64,000 bases of DNA, from assembly GCF_023204875.1 (NCBI RefSeq), contig NZ_CP096247.1, positions 2,418,001 through 2,482,000 of the forward strand, in the 5' to 3' direction. The position numbers and the translations under genes are program-made. Under the pieces are notes generated by a model. The model ran no database searches. It was not told the origin of the DNA and saw only the letters and a list, made by a program, of their open reading frames with translations. The DNA comes from Prevotella sp. E15-22. GTDB lineage: Bacteria > Bacteroidota > Bacteroidia > Bacteroidales > Bacteroidaceae. This document shows, one piece after another, positions 17,832 through 28,134 of the stretch (its first letter is position 1; the number at the start of each line of letters is the position of its first letter).

Positions 17832-18446
17832 ATGGTTATCAAGAATCTCGAAAACAAAATCAAGTTGGTGATGATAATATGCTCCCTCTTCTTGGTGGGA
17901 TGCATCATCATCAGCATTTCCAGTATCTGGACAGCTCGTGTAATGGTAACAGACGCACAGCAGAAAGTGTATGTGTTGGATGGTAACGTTCCTATCCTGG
18001 TTCAAAGAAGTACGATGGAAGAAACCCTCGATGTGGAAGCCAAGAGCCATATCGAAATGTTCCATCATTTCTTCTTCACGCTTGCCCCTGATGACAAGTA
18101 CATCAAATACACGATGGAGAAAGCCATGTACCTGATTGATGAAACTGGTCTGGCACAGTACAACACTTTGAAGGAAAAAGGGTTCTACTCTAACATCATG
18201 GGTACGAGTGCCGTCTTTAGCATCTTCTGTGACAGCATCAAGTTTGACAAGGATAAGATGGAGTTTACCTACTATGGTCGTCAGAGGATAGAACGTCGTT
18301 CCAGCATCCTGACGCGAGAGTTGGTGACAGCAGGACAGATAAAACGTGTTCCTCGTACAGACAACAACCCTCATGGTTTGCTTATCACCAACTGGCGTAC
18401 CCTGCTGAATAAAGACATAGAGCAGAAAACAAAGATGTCATACTAA
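17832..18446 (+). CDS. traK: TraK, VirB8-like conjugation protein
   Basis: 204 residues with one N-terminal membrane helix (LVMIICSLFLVGCIIISISS) and a periplasmic VirB8-like domain. Conserved TraK elements are visible: KVYVLDGNVPILVQRSTME, HHFFFTLAPDDKYIKYTMEK and the end GLLITNWRTLLNKD. VirB8 homologues bridge the inner-membrane complex to the core channel. Order traJ-traK is as in CTnDOT. Confidence 0.9.
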   Translation: MVIKNLENKIKLVMIICSLFLVGCIIISISSIWTARVMVTDAQQKVYVLDGNVPILVQRSTMEETLDVEAKSHIEMFHHFFFTLAPDDKYIKYTMEKAMYLIDETGLAQYNTLKEKGFYSNIMGTSAVFSIFCDSIKFDKDKMEFTYYGRQRIERRSSILTRELVTAGQIKRVPRTDNNPHGLLITNWRTLLNKDIEQKTKMSY

Positions 18447-18458
18447 CAACATACAGCT

Positions 18459-18881
18459 ATGTCTTGGAAGAAAATGATTATGGGCGAAAAGATGCCCGAC
18501 AAGGATGACCCGAAGTATCGAGACCGCTATGAAAGAGAGGTCGATGCCGGACGCAAGTTTGCCAGAGCAACAAAGATTGACAAAGCCGCTGCCAAAGTCC
18601 AGCAGTTTGCCAATGACCACAAGAAGCTCTTCTTAGCCATCGTCTTTGGTTTCATCATCCTTAGTTTCGCTGCAAATCTCATTCGTATGGGCAAGGTATA
18701 TAACGCCCATCAGTTACAGAAATCTGCCACTGAGGTACAAGAAGAGTTGGTCAGGAACCGACATAAGCGAGTTAAGCACGCTATCAGCTCCGTCCACACC
18801 ATGCCTGTAAGTGTAAACAAGGAGTTCAAAGAATCACAAACTAAAATCAATAAAGACAATGGACATTCTGAAGAAGATTAA
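18459..18881 (+). CDS. TraL-position small membrane protein
   Basis: 140 residues: a charged N-terminal cytoplasmic region (MPDKDDPKYRDRYEREVD), a single central membrane helix (LFLAIVFGFIILSFAANLI, about residues 57-76) and a basic C-terminal tail. It sits exactly where TraL lies in CTnDOT-like systems, between traK and traM, and overlaps traM by 23 bases. Probably an inner-membrane accessory of the TraK/TraM complex. Confidence 0.7.
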   Translation: MSWKKMIMGEKMPDKDDPKYRDRYEREVDAGRKFARATKIDKAAAKVQQFANDHKKLFLAIVFGFIILSFAANLIRMGKVYNAHQLQKSATEVQEELVRNRHKRVKHAISSVHTMPVSVNKEFKESQTKINKDNGHSEED

Positions 18882-20085
18882 CTGGAAGCAGCCTAAATAT
18901 ATGCTGCCCCTCATCATCTATTTTCCTTTGCTTTTTGTCGGATATTTCGTCATTGACCTCTTCCATACGGAAAAGGCTGAGATACCAGACAATAGCCTTA
19001 CTACTACAGAATATCTGAACCCAGTATTGCCTGATGCAAAAATGAAGGGTGACGGTATTGGCAACAAATATGAGAGTATGGTTAAGTCATACGGCAAGAT
19101 CGATGACTTAACTGCAATGGAAAATATAGACAGAAACAATGAAGAAGAAAAAGAATCTTACGACTCCAAGTACACAGACGAGGAGCGTCAATTACTCGAA
19201 TCTCAGGAAGCCGCGAAGCTCGCTGAGATTGAGAGACAACTACAAGCGAGTGCGCAAAAAGGTCAAGAAATCGCGAATGGTAGCGGCATGAGTGAAGCTG
19301 ACCGTCTCGCTCGTAGTCAGCAACGTGAGCAGGAAGCAATGGAAGAACTCAACCGTGCCCTTGCTCAGGCACGACTACAGGGTCAGCAAGCGATGACACC
19401 TCCAGCTGATAGTAATGCAGATAACGCACCTTCTAATAGTCAACCATCGGACAAAGTGGAAGGCAAAATCAGTGTGAATGAAAGAGCTGTTAAAGGTGTC
19501 TCTGATGATGATGAAGCGCAGGAGGTAGTGAAGAAGGTCAAAGTCACTTCCGATTATTTCAATACTCTTACTGAAAATGACCCTGAGCCGAACCTTATCA
19601 AAGCCATCATTGATGAGAACGTAAAGGCTGTAGATGGTTCTCGTGTAAGGCTTCGTCTGCTTGATGACATTGAAATCAATGACATTGTAGTTCCCAAAGG
19701 AACGTACATCTATGCACTTATGAGTGGCTTTGGCAGTCAACGTGTCAAGGGAAACATCAAGAGCATACTTATCAATGATAACATCATCAAGGTCAACCTT
19801 TCGATTTACGACACAGACGGATTGGAAGGTCTGTATGTCCCAAGCAGTAATTTCCGAGAGACCACGAAGGACGTAGCAAGTGGAGCCATGAACAACTCTT
19901 CAGCTCTAACGTCAAGTTCAACAACAGCTGGAAATTCCCTCATTCAATGGGGCAACCAAGCCATCACAAATGCCGTACAGAAAACGAGCAATGCCATTAG
20001 TAAGTCCATCAAGAAAAACTCAGCCAAGCTTAAATATGGCACGTTTGTCTATCTGGTCAACGGCAAAGAGAAGAAAAACGATTAA
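18859..20085 (+). CDS. traM: TraM, VirB10-like core channel protein
   Basis: 408 residues. An N-terminal membrane helix (YMLPLIIYFPLLFVGYFVID) precedes the conserved GDGIGNKYESM motif. A long Glu/Gln-rich coiled linker (about 95-190) follows, then a C-terminal domain with a TrbI/VirB10-like PKGTYIYALMSGFGSQRV segment. VirB10 proteins span both membranes and gate the channel. It starts within the TraL-like gene; traN follows 23 bases after. Confidence 0.9.
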   Translation: MDILKKINWKQPKYMLPLIIYFPLLFVGYFVIDLFHTEKAEIPDNSLTTTEYLNPVLPDAKMKGDGIGNKYESMVKSYGKIDDLTAMENIDRNNEEEKESYDSKYTDEERQLLESQEAAKLAEIERQLQASAQKGQEIANGSGMSEADRLARSQQREQEAMEELNRALAQARLQGQQAMTPPADSNADNAPSNSQPSDKVEGKISVNERAVKGVSDDDEAQEVVKKVKVTSDYFNTLTENDPEPNLIKAIIDENVKAVDGSRVRLRLLDDIEINDIVVPKGTYIYALMSGFGSQRVKGNIKSILINDNIIKVNLSIYDTDGLEGLYVPSSNFRETTKDVASGAMNNSSALTSSSTTAGNSLIQWGNQAITNAVQKTSNAISKSIKKNSAKLKYGTFVYLVNGKEKKND

Positions 20086-20108
20086 AACAATTTTCAAATA
20101 TAATAAAC

Positions 20109-20954
20109 ATGAAGACTTTCAAGAAAATCGGCACATCACTTATCTGTGCTTTGTTTGCAATGCCTCTGATGGCACAGCAGACGTATGAAGAGATGGAACA
20201 ACTCACTGTTAACGAACAGGTGACTACCGTCATCACGGCTTCTGAGCCAATCCGTTTCGTTGACATCAGTACCGACATGGTGGTTGGTGACCAGCCCATC
20301 AACAACACTATCCGATTGAAGCCCAAGGAGGGAGCACATGCCGATGGTGAGGTACTTGCCATTGTTACTATTGTCACTGAGAGATACAGAACCCAATATG
20401 CGCTTCTCTACACTACAAGGCTTCAGGAGGCTGTTACAGACAAGCAAATCCAGCCGGAAGAGAGAATTGCGTATAACAATCCATCCGTATCAATGAGTAC
20501 TGAGGATATGGCAAAGTATGCTCGTTCCATCTGGAACTCGACTGCCCGAATCCGTAATGTCAGTACCAAGCAGCATCGTATGATGATACGTCTGAACAAC
20601 ATCTATTCCGTTGGAGAATATTTCTTCCTGGACTTCTCTGTGGAGAACAAGACGAATATTCGCTTTGATATTGATGAAATGCGCTTCAAACTGGCAGACA
20701 AAAAGCAGTCGAAGGCTACTAACTCTCAGATTATCGAGCTTACTCCTGCCTTTGTCCTCGACCAAAGTAAGACGTTCAAGTATGGGTATCGTAACGTCGT
20801 TGTGCTAAAGAAGATGACCTTTCCCAATGACAAGGTGCTTTCTATCGAGATTTCAGAGAAACAGATTAGTGGACGTACCATCATGCTCAACATTGACTAT
20901 GAGGATGTCCTCTACGCCGATTCGTTCAATGCTATTTTACTGAAGGAGGACTAA
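20109..20954 (+). CDS. traN: TraN (DUF4138), VirB9-like protein
   Basis: 281 residues with signal peptide ending PLMAQ and the DUF4138 fold (IRFVDISTDMVVGDQPINNT, RYRTQYALLYTTRL, and a C-terminal domain beginning YSVGEYFFLDFSVENKTNI). TraN is the Bacteroides VirB9-like periplasmic/outer-membrane core component. Four bases separate it from the following TraO-like gene. Confidence 0.9.
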   Translation: MKTFKKIGTSLICALFAMPLMAQQTYEEMEQLTVNEQVTTVITASEPIRFVDISTDMVVGDQPINNTIRLKPKEGAHADGEVLAIVTIVTERYRTQYALLYTTRLQEAVTDKQIQPEERIAYNNPSVSMSTEDMAKYARSIWNSTARIRNVSTKQHRMMIRLNNIYSVGEYFFLDFSVENKTNIRFDIDEMRFKLADKKQSKATNSQIIELTPAFVLDQSKTFKYGYRNVVVLKKMTFPNDKVLSIEISEKQISGRTIMLNIDYEDVLYADSFNAILLKED

Positions 20955-20957
20955 ACA

Positions 20958-21467
20958 ATGAAGAAGTTATTTGCTATTATCGCTATCTTGGGTTCTATTT
21001 CCCTTTCATCCTTTGCTCAGTCACATAGTGACAGGATTACCTTTGGCGTGGGACTACTTTATGAGCGTGGACTTGATGCCACACTTGCATGGGAACACGA
21101 AACCAAGTACCATAACGCTTGGGAATACTTCGTTAATGGCTATCTCAAATGGGATGAGTGCGAAAGCTGCGGTCATGTCTGTCCAGAATCGTTCTGGAAG
21201 AACTACCGTACATGGGGGGTTGGCGTTGCCTACAAACCCTGTGTTTGGCGAGGTCGTAACAACTATGGGAATTTACGTATCGGTGCCAGTGCAGGAAGCA
21301 ACACGGATAAATTCTTGGGTGGCATCCATGTTGGCTACGAACATAACTATGCACTTAGGCACGGATGGGTTCTGTATTGGCAAGCCAAATGTGACCTAAT
21401 GTTGCCGGATAGAAAAGACTTGTTCCGTACAGGAGTTACCCTTGGATTCAAAATTCCCACAAGATAA
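20958..21467 (+). CDS. TraO-like outer-membrane protein
   Basis: 169 residues. Signal peptide MKKLFAIIAILGSISLSSFA, then amphipathic beta strands typical of a small outer-membrane barrel (ITFGVGLLYERGLDATLAWE, YGNLRIGASAG, GGIHVGYEHNYAL). A CExCGHVC segment near residue 70 is characteristic of this TraO subgroup. The C-terminus ends in strand-like VTLGFKIP. It follows traN as expected for TraO. Confidence 0.8.
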   Translation: MKKLFAIIAILGSISLSSFAQSHSDRITFGVGLLYERGLDATLAWEHETKYHNAWEYFVNGYLKWDECESCGHVCPESFWKNYRTWGVGVAYKPCVWRGRNNYGNLRIGASAGSNTDKFLGGIHVGYEHNYALRHGWVLYWQAKCDLMLPDRKDLFRTGVTLGFKIPTR

Positions 21468-21488
21468 TCAAACTTAATACAAAGTAAA

Positions 21489-22136
21489 ATGAAGCTATTA
21501 CATACTATCTGTGCTGCCTTTATTATGGTGGCCATAACAAGTTGCGACGAACACCGTGAGTTTCCTGACACGGCAATGAAGACCTGCGACATACTATGTA
21601 CAGACGGAAAGGTTGTGCGCTATGAAGACATGAAAAGTCAGGGAAAACAGCCTATTGCCGTTGTGTTTCATATCAACCAAAGCAATGAATCTCAGGGAAC
21701 AGGTTATGCCGTTTATCTTTGGGACATTGCGCCAGAAGCATATAGTGACAGTATCGGCGTGAAGCATAATACTTCGGCCAATATTACCGCTTTCGACGGG
21801 AACATGAATACTCATTCCATGTACTCATCTGGGGCATCTCCAGCTGCAACAGCAGTCTTTGATATGTGGCAATATGGACAGAGTGCCTACATACCATCAG
21901 TAGCCGAGATACGCTTGCTTTATGGGGCAAAGAACACGGTAAATGACTATATCAAAAAGTGTGGTGGCGATGTCATATCTGATGATCCAGACGAGTGCTG
22001 GTATTGGACTTCAACTGAGGTGAAAGATATGGAATCTGCTAAAGCATGGTTGTTCTCTCTTGCTTCTGGAGCACTTCAAGAAACACCTAAAGAACAACGT
22101 CATAAAGTACGACCTATCATCACTTTATATAATTAG
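21489..22136 (+). CDS. lipoprotein of transfer operon 1
   Basis: 215 residues with a lipobox at AITSCD, so the mature protein starts at Cys and is membrane-anchored. The C-terminal half has the DUF1566/FGE-like pattern (SVAEIRLLY, ECWYWTSTEV, AWLFSLASG, KVRPI), seen in many Bacteroidales surface proteins. In CTnDOT order this is the traP region, but the sequence is not TraP primase. Probably a surface factor that stabilises contact with recipient cells; this is inference. Confidence 0.7.
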   Translation: MKLLHTICAAFIMVAITSCDEHREFPDTAMKTCDILCTDGKVVRYEDMKSQGKQPIAVVFHINQSNESQGTGYAVYLWDIAPEAYSDSIGVKHNTSANITAFDGNMNTHSMYSSGASPAATAVFDMWQYGQSAYIPSVAEIRLLYGAKNTVNDYIKKCGGDVISDDPDECWYWTSTEVKDMESAKAWLFSLASGALQETPKEQRHKVRPIITLYN

Positions 22137-22160
22137 AGTTTACAACTATTCAAGTAAGAA

Positions 22161-24350
22161 ATGGAAGAAACCAAAGAACTTCAAACTGCCTATAAGATAT
22201 TTCGTGCGGTCATCTATGTGTCGCTACTCTTAGAGTTTTTCGAGTATGCCATTGACCCGGAATTGCTTGATTATTGGGGTGGCATCGTATGCGATGTGCA
22301 TGACAGAATCAAACGGTGGTTCATCTACCTTGACGGCAATCTTATATGGAGTAAGATAGCAACCTTTGTGATTATCTGTATCACCTGTATAGGGACACGA
22401 AACAAGAAACACTTGGAGTTCGATGCCAGACGGCAGGTACTCTACCCACTCGTCAGCGGTGTGGGCATTACCATCCTGTCTGTCTGGCTGTTCGGCTATA
22501 GAATGGATATGCGGTTCTACATGATACCGCTGAATATCTGGCTCTACATGGCAGCTACCATCCTTGGAACCATTCTGATTCATGTAGCACTTGATAATAT
22601 CTCGAAGTTCCTAAAGGAAGGGCTTCTGAAAGACAGATTCAACTTCGAGAACGAATCATTCGAGCAGTGCCAGGAACTTATTGAGAATAAGTATAGCGTG
22701 AATATACCTATGCGCTATTACTACAAATCGAAGTTCCGCAAAGGATGGGTTAACATTGTTAATCCCTTCCGTGGCACTTGGGTTGTCGGTACTCCTGGAT
22801 CAGGTAAGACCTTTAGCATCATAGAGCCATTTATCCGTCAGCATAGTGCAAAAGGCTTTGCTATGGTAGTGTACGACTATAAGTTTCCTACGCTTGCCCA
22901 AAAGCTATACTACCATTATCGTAAGAACCTTGCAGCCAATAAAAAGGCTGGCAGAGATTTCAAATTCAACATCATCAACTTTGTGGATGTGGAGTATTCA
23001 CGCCGTGTAAACCCAATCCAGCAGAAGTATATTGGCAACCTTGCTGCTGCCAGTGAAACGGCTGAAACACTGCTTGAATCTCTACAGAAGGGAAAGAAGG
23101 AAGGTGGTGGCGGTAGTGACCAGTTCTTCCAGACATCAGCTGTCAACTTCTTGGCTGCTTGCATCTATTTCTTCGTGTCATACAAGAAAGTGCCTTATGA
23201 CAAGGATGGCAATCCCTTGATAGCAGAGATGACTGAGGAGCCCAAAACGCACAGACCAAAGCCAACAGGCCGTGTTTTCGACCATTCAGGCAGGGAGGTG
23301 GAACCAGCCTACTGGCTTGGCAAATACAGTGACATGCCTCATATTCTCTCTTTCCTCAATCAGGACTATAAAATAATCTTTGAGGTTTTAGAGACAGACC
23401 CAGAGGTTGCGCCGCTTCTTGGGCCTTTCCAAACAGCCATGAAGAATAATGCGATGGAACAGTTGGAAGGTATGATTGGTACGCTGCGCGTCTATACTTC
23501 ACGACTGGCCACTAAGGAATCTTATTGGATTTTTCACAAAGATGGTGATGATTTCGATTTGAAAGTCAGCGATCCTGCGAATCCAAGCTATCTTCTTATT
23601 GCCAATGACCCTGAAATGGAGAGCATTATTGGCGCATTGAACGCCCTTATCCTGAACAGATTGGTCACTCGTGTCAATACTGGTCAGGGAAAGAACATTC
23701 CCGTAAGCATCATCGTCGATGAGCTGCCGACGCTTTATTTCCATAAGATTGACCGTCTTATCGGTACTGCCCGAAGCAATAAGGTTAGTGTTGCTCTCGG
23801 TTTTCAAGAGCTTCCCCAGCTCGAATCTGACTACGGAAAGGTAGGAATGCAGAAGGTTATTACAACTGTCGGCAATGTCGTTTCCGGCTCTGCCCGTGCT
23901 AAGGAAACACTCGAATGGCTCTCCAATGACATCTTTGGCAAGGTGGTTCAACTGAAGAAAGGTGTAACCATCGACAGAGATAAAACTTCCATCAACCTGA
24001 ATGAGAACATGGACAGCCTTGTTCCTGCATCCAAGATTTCGGATATGCCGACTGGATGGATAGCCGGTCAGACGGCTCGTGACTTCATCAAGACAAAGAC
24101 AGGGCGCAATGGTTCCATGAACATACAGGAATCAGCAGAGTTCCAGACCTCAAAATTCTACTGCAAGACTGACTTCGATATGAAGGAGATACAGGCAGAA
24201 GAAGCCGATTACGAGAACTTCAAACTCCCCAAATTCTACAAATTCCCGTCAAAAGATGCCAAAGAACGCATCTTGTATCAGAACTTCTGCCAGGTTAATC
24301 TCGACGTGAAGAACATGATAGACGAAATAAACAAATTCAAGACCAAATGA
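22161..24350 (+). CDS. VirD4-type coupling protein
   Basis: 729 residues. Three to four N-terminal membrane helices occupy the first 160 residues. Walker A is GTPGSGKTFSIIE near residue 211, and Walker B is VSIIVDELPTLYF near residue 515, followed by the VALGFQELPQLESDYGK motif of Bacteroides coupling proteins (often named MobC or TraG-family). It recruits the relaxase-DNA complex (the MobV relaxase at 59136-60593) to the channel. Its stop overlaps the lysozyme start. Confidence 0.92.
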   Translation: MEETKELQTAYKIFRAVIYVSLLLEFFEYAIDPELLDYWGGIVCDVHDRIKRWFIYLDGNLIWSKIATFVIICITCIGTRNKKHLEFDARRQVLYPLVSGVGITILSVWLFGYRMDMRFYMIPLNIWLYMAATILGTILIHVALDNISKFLKEGLLKDRFNFENESFEQCQELIENKYSVNIPMRYYYKSKFRKGWVNIVNPFRGTWVVGTPGSGKTFSIIEPFIRQHSAKGFAMVVYDYKFPTLAQKLYYHYRKNLAANKKAGRDFKFNIINFVDVEYSRRVNPIQQKYIGNLAAASETAETLLESLQKGKKEGGGGSDQFFQTSAVNFLAACIYFFVSYKKVPYDKDGNPLIAEMTEEPKTHRPKPTGRVFDHSGREVEPAYWLGKYSDMPHILSFLNQDYKIIFEVLETDPEVAPLLGPFQTAMKNNAMEQLEGMIGTLRVYTSRLATKESYWIFHKDGDDFDLKVSDPANPSYLLIANDPEMESIIGALNALILNRLVTRVNTGQGKNIPVSIIVDELPTLYFHKIDRLIGTARSNKVSVALGFQELPQLESDYGKVGMQKVITTVGNVVSGSARAKETLEWLSNDIFGKVVQLKKGVTIDRDKTSINLNENMDSLVPASKISDMPTGWIAGQTARDFIKTKTGRNGSMNIQESAEFQTSKFYCKTDFDMKEIQAEEADYENFKLPKFYKFPSKDAKERILYQNFCQVNLDVKNMIDEINKFKTK

Positions 24351-24865
24351 TTTTCAAAACAGTATTAACAACCTTATTACTTACTCTTTGTCTGGGCATG
24401 GATGCTCAGGCAAATGAGTCGCCAAAACAAGCATCTATTTTTGCACTTCAACCATTTGAGCGAGCTATCTGCTGCATCAAATATTATGAGGGAATCCATC
24501 GTAAGAAGGATTATCCTTATGTTGGCTATGGCCACAAGCTAAGACCAGGAGAGCATTACTCTTCTAATATGTCTCTGAGGGAAGCCGATGCGCTCTTGCG
24601 CAAAGACCTGAAGGAACTATGCACTATGTTCCAGCGTTACGGAAAAGACTCCCTCCTACTCGCCGCATTAGCTTATAATGTTGGGCCTTATAGAATTCTC
24701 GGTAGCAGAACCAAGTACCCCAAAAGTACACTCTTGAAGAAGATTGAATCTGGAAACAGAGATTTCAAAGGCGATTATGTCCAGTTCTGCCATTGGAAGG
24801 GAAAAAAAATACCATCTATCGAGAGAAGACGGTATGTTGAGTTTATGCTATTATACCTTCCATAG
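24347..24865 (+). CDS. secreted lysozyme (GH24-like)
   Basis: 172 residues with a signal peptide (MIFKTVLTTLLLTLCLGMDA). The phage-type lysozyme fold is seen in IKYYEGIHRKKDYPYVGYGH, with the catalytic Glu in YYEG, and in LLAALAYNVGPYRIL. It probably opens the peptidoglycan for channel assembly, the VirB1 role. Coupled to the coupling-protein gene by a four-base overlap, and last gene of transfer operon 1. Several other peptidoglycan hydrolases occur in the element. Confidence 0.8.
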   Translation: MIFKTVLTTLLLTLCLGMDAQANESPKQASIFALQPFERAICCIKYYEGIHRKKDYPYVGYGHKLRPGEHYSSNMSLREADALLRKDLKELCTMFQRYGKDSLLLAALAYNVGPYRILGSRTKYPKSTLLKKIESGNRDFKGDYVQFCHWKGKKIPSIERRRYVEFMLLYLP

Positions 24866-25457
24866 TATTTAGCTTTATATATTTAAACGCACAAACAATA
24901 AAAAGCTTAATAATCTATCCTCTGCAGAAGTACTTCCTTACGAAATACACATTTGAGATGTGAAAGCAAGGAGTTAATATAGAAAAAAATCATTTTTCGT
25001 AAAAAAAATGAGGAATTAGACAAAAATATTATACGTTTCATCCAATTTAGTAACATTCGTCTTATTAAATCTTGACGATGATTATCACAATATAATAAAA
25101 GATAAAAGCCATACTAAAACATTCCATTTTACATATTCTCGGTTCTACAAAATACAATTGTGCAAAAAAGTGACAAAAACAGCAAACAAACATATATTTT
25201 CTTTTGGCTGAGAAAATGGTTATGCATACATTTGCATTGCATTTGACAATTAACCTTGCAAATGCGAAAAAAGAAGTGTTAAGAATATTGGGATGCATAA
25301 TAAAGACAATATTTATGGATGAATAATCCGTAATCTGTCTGAGTTATGTATTTTCTTTATTCGCACTGAATACCTGTATAAAAATAATCCTGGAAGCAGC
25401 CCTCTCTAACCAAGGTACCACCCAGAGAACACTGCCAAGGAAAAACAACAAACAGCT
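24866..25457 (+). other. gene-free junction between transfer operon 1 and cargo island
   Basis: 592 AT-rich bases without a convincing gene. An AT-only hairpin (TCATTTTT..AAAAATGA, about 24989-25011) may end the transfer transcript. A strong Bacteroidota promoter lies at 25202-25234. The remaining 220 bases are an untranslated leader that contains GCATTTG..CAAATGC able to pair near 25240-25265. Confidence 0.6.
25202..25234 (+). promoter_or_regulatory. Bacteroidota promoter of the cargo island
   Basis: TTTTG (25202-25206), 20 bases, TACATTTG (25227-25234). The match to the -33/-7 consensus is excellent, in contrast to the operator-controlled transfer promoters. The message would start near 25241, leaving about 215 bases of leader before the ATG at 25458. 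Confidence 0.75.
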
Positions 25458-26462
25458 ATGACACAGATAGTATTATCCCCTGTCGCTTTAGTGGCAGGAG
25501 GAGCAGGATTTATAGGCTCACACCTGTGTGACCGCCTGATTGATGACGGCTATAAGGTTATATGTATTGATAATCTATATACTGGAAGCCTTCATAACAT
25601 AGAACACTTGATGTCGCATCCACGATTTACTTTTGTGAATCATGATGTGACTACACCTTACGACATGCCTGGGCTATCCCTAGTCTTTAATCTTGCATGT
25701 CCTGCATCGCCAGTACACTATCAAAAAGATGCAGTTTATACAGCAAAAACAGCATTTTTAGGAACTTTAAACATGCTTGAACTTGCTCGTAAGAATGATT
25801 GTATCATGCTTCAAGCATCAACGAGTGAAGTGTATGGCAATCCACTTGTACATCCTCAGCCAGAAACATACTGGGGTAATGTCAATCCAATTGGCATCCG
25901 TTCTTGTTATGATGAAGGCAAGCGAATTGGCGAAACCCTCTGTATGGACTATCATCGTCAGTATGGCACAAAGGTCAAGATAGTACGTATCTTCAATACA
26001 TATGGTCCACGTATGGCTGAGGATGACGGACGTGTTGTTTCCAACTTCATCACACAAGCTTTGAGAGAGGAAGATATTACCATTTATGGTGATGGTAGCC
26101 AGACACGCAGTTTCCAGTATGTATCCGACCTTATTAATGGCTTTATGAAGATGGTTAAGACCGATGATTCCTTTACTGGACCAGTAAATCTTGGTAATCC
26201 AGAAGAATACACAGTCAAGCAGCTTGCAGAGACAATCATTAAGCTCACAGGCTCGCACTCTCGTATTGTGTATAAGCCATTACCACAAGATGACCCGATT
26301 AAGAGGAAACCCAACATTTCCATTTTAAAAAACAAGCTATATATAGAGCCCCAAATCAATCTTAGGAAAGGACTTATAAAGACAATTAACTTTTTTATGA
26401 CAAAACATTCAAATAACAAACAAAATACGGAACAAAAATATGTTGGACATTTATATTGTTGA
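25458..26462 (+). CDS. UDP-glucuronate decarboxylase (UDP-xylose synthase)
   Basis: 334 residues, a short-chain dehydrogenase-fold sugar-nucleotide enzyme. NAD-binding GGAGFIGSH is at residues 14-22. Also present are the [12 protein letters not shown] segment diagnostic of UXS, TSEVYG near residue 120 and catalytic YDEGKR near 152. Further conserved segments are [10 protein letters not shown] and [11 protein letters not shown]. The enzyme converts UDP-glucuronate to UDP-xylose using bound NAD. It is first in the cargo operon and overlaps the following glycosyltransferase by 23 bases, suggesting that the transferase uses this product or one derived from it. The C-terminal 25 residues diverge from the family and may have been added by the junction. 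Confidence 0.85.
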   Translation: MTQIVLSPVALVAGGAGFIGSHLCDRLIDDGYKVICIDNLYTGSLHNIEHLMSHPRFTFVNHDVTTPYDMPGLSLVFNLACPASPVHYQKDAVYTAKTAFLGTLNMLELARKNDCIMLQASTSEVYGNPLVHPQPETYWGNVNPIGIRSCYDEGKRIGETLCMDYHRQYGTKVKIVRIFNTYGPRMAEDDGRVVSNFITQALREEDITIYGDGSQTRSFQYVSDLINGFMKMVKTDDSFTGPVNLGNPEEYTVKQLAETIIKLTGSHSRIVYKPLPQDDPIKRKPNISILKNKLYIEPQINLRKGLIKTINFFMTKHSNNKQNTEQKYVGHLYC

Positions 26463-27624
26463 TGTATACGATAATAGATTAACTGGATATACTACATATA
26501 AAAAACATCTTAGTCAAATAGTTGTTTCTTTGGGATATAGATGCCATAATATCATATTATCTAGTACATATAATTACTTATGTGTGGAAAATAAGGATGA
26601 AATGGAATTAATATATGTACCGATGTGTCATATAAAAACGACTGGCACCCTTCTGAAACTTTATATAGAAGATTGCAAAACCAACGTTTTTATGCAACAT
26701 TTTTCCACTTCATATCCAACACTTAGTATGCTTAAACAAAATTTTCCAAAGAGTAAGCTTGTATATGTTATTCATGATTTTATTTGGGCAACATATGTGA
26801 TGGGGAATGTGGAACTATTCAAAAAAATAGTTAGAGATAATGTAGAACACAAGTATAAAGATATTATATGTTCTTCATACTATGATGGCGTTAAATCATT
26901 TAACCTTGTGGATAAAGTCGTATGTTTATCAAGTGATACCAACAACATACTTAACGGTTTTTACAAGATAGATAATTGCAAGATAGTACAAATATCAAAT
27001 GGACTAGAAGACAATAGCAATACTCCAATAATTAATGATTCTCTTATACGCAAGAGGTACAATATTTCCGAGGATGATTGCGTTTATTTGTTTGTTGGAA
27101 GATTAACTGAACAAAAGGGTTTTTTTGATTTGGTTCGAGCTTTCTCATTATTAAAGAATGATGTAAAAAAAACAAAACTAGTTTGCGCAGGCAATTATGA
27201 TTCAGGCATAATTAAATATATAGATAGCTCTATAAAAAACGATGTTATTTTATTAGGAGTTATTGACAAGAATGAATTATATGCTTGGTACAAAAAATCC
27301 GATTTTGGTATAATCCCTTCGTTTTATGAGCAATGTAGTTATGTGGCTATCGAAATGATGTCTTTCTCTTTACCTATTATTGCATTAAGCGGAATGGGAA
27401 TTAAGTGTATGTTTAACGACAATAATTCTTATTATGTGGAAAACAGTGATAGTAATCAGCGCCATGTTGCTTTATACAAGAAGATGAAACAAGCTTTTTA
27501 TTCTGGTGATTTCGAAAAAGAATTAATTCGAAATAAATCCAGGATTAATTATGAACAGAATTACACGCTTGAAATAATGAAAGAAAATTACGAAAAGAAA
27601 TTATTTCTGCCATTATATGAATGA
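26440..27624 (+). CDS. GT4-type glycosyltransferase
   Basis: 394 residues with GT-B fold. The N-terminal half has [10 protein letters not shown]; the C-terminal half has [20 protein letters not shown] and the EX7E motif EQCSYVAIE (about residues 305-313) that binds the nucleotide sugar in GT4 enzymes. From memory, a Bacteroidota glycosyltransferase family (TIGR04157) recurs beside radical SAM peptide clusters, and this protein fits that context; not verified. It lies 117 bases upstream of the first precursor peptide and overlaps the UDP-xylose synthase. Substrate could be the modified peptide or a surface glycan. Confidence 0.75.
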   Translation: MLDIYIVDVYDNRLTGYTTYKKHLSQIVVSLGYRCHNIILSSTYNYLCVENKDEMELIYVPMCHIKTTGTLLKLYIEDCKTNVFMQHFSTSYPTLSMLKQNFPKSKLVYVIHDFIWATYVMGNVELFKKIVRDNVEHKYKDIICSSYYDGVKSFNLVDKVVCLSSDTNNILNGFYKIDNCKIVQISNGLEDNSNTPIINDSLIRKRYNISEDDCVYLFVGRLTEQKGFFDLVRAFSLLKNDVKKTKLVCAGNYDSGIIKYIDSSIKNDVILLGVIDKNELYAWYKKSDFGIIPSFYEQCSYVAIEMMSFSLPIIALSGMGIKCMFNDNNSYYVENSDSNQRHVALYKKMKQAFYSGDFEKELIRNKSRINYEQNYTLEIMKENYEKKLFLPLYE

Positions 27625-27741
27625 CTAACAGGCGTACTAAGTAATAGCATAAAGAGGATATGCTAACAGTTATATTTATTATACGAAATATACGAAGAAT
27701 TTATATTCAACAAATGTTTATAATATAAAAAAATTATATGT

Positions 27742-27957
27742 ATGAAGATAAAAAAAATTAATATGATTGAGGAACCAAGAATAATTCTTAATCAACACGA
27801 AATGAACAAGGTGATTGGTGGTGAACTCTGTGCATCTTATAATGGCTGTATGAGTTATAATGAGTCTGGTAATGTTTGCAATTGTTATGGAGCCTACAAT
27901 CCTAATGAACCTTGTTCTAATTCTTGGGGTGTTTTATGTACTTCGTATGGATGGTAA
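27742..27957 (+). CDS. double-glycine-leader RiPP precursor peptide 1
   Basis: 71 residues. The leader (1-27) begins MKIKKINMIEEPR and ends EMNKVIGG, a double-glycine cleavage site for C39 peptidases. The 44-residue predicted core holds six Cys and three Cys-X-Ser-Tyr motifs: CASY at core 3-6, CMSY at 9-12 and CTSY at 39-42. It also holds AYNPNEPC and ends in Gly-Trp. The leader is nearly identical to that of the next peptide, so the pair arose by duplication. The match to GG-leader natural product precursors of Bacteroidales (from memory TIGR04149) is by pattern. Maturase, exporter and transferases are encoded around it. Confidence 0.85.
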   Translation: MKIKKINMIEEPRIILNQHEMNKVIGGELCASYNGCMSYNESGNVCNCYGAYNPNEPCSNSWGVLCTSYGW

Positions 27958-28134
27958 TTGTTAACAAATCAAGGCTCAGAGGGAGTCAACATTATACAGG
28001 GAAAGGCAGTACACTGTAAAAATAAATATCGATATAAAAAATGTTCTTATAAGAGCTCTATAAAAACATTACAAGCCAATTTGATTATATCTCAAATATG
28101 GCATATTGTATTAATTAATTTAAAAAAATTAAAA

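Noticed and set aside
25065..25298. 77-codon minus-strand frame in the junction before the cargo island
   Set aside because: Composition is a by-product of AT-rich sequence (Phe, Ile, Cys runs), and it overlaps the plus-strand promoter.
27958..28134. 59-codon N-terminal extension of precursor peptide 2
   Set aside because: The extension has no leader features; the leader begins exactly at 28135 and matches precursor 1 from its Met.
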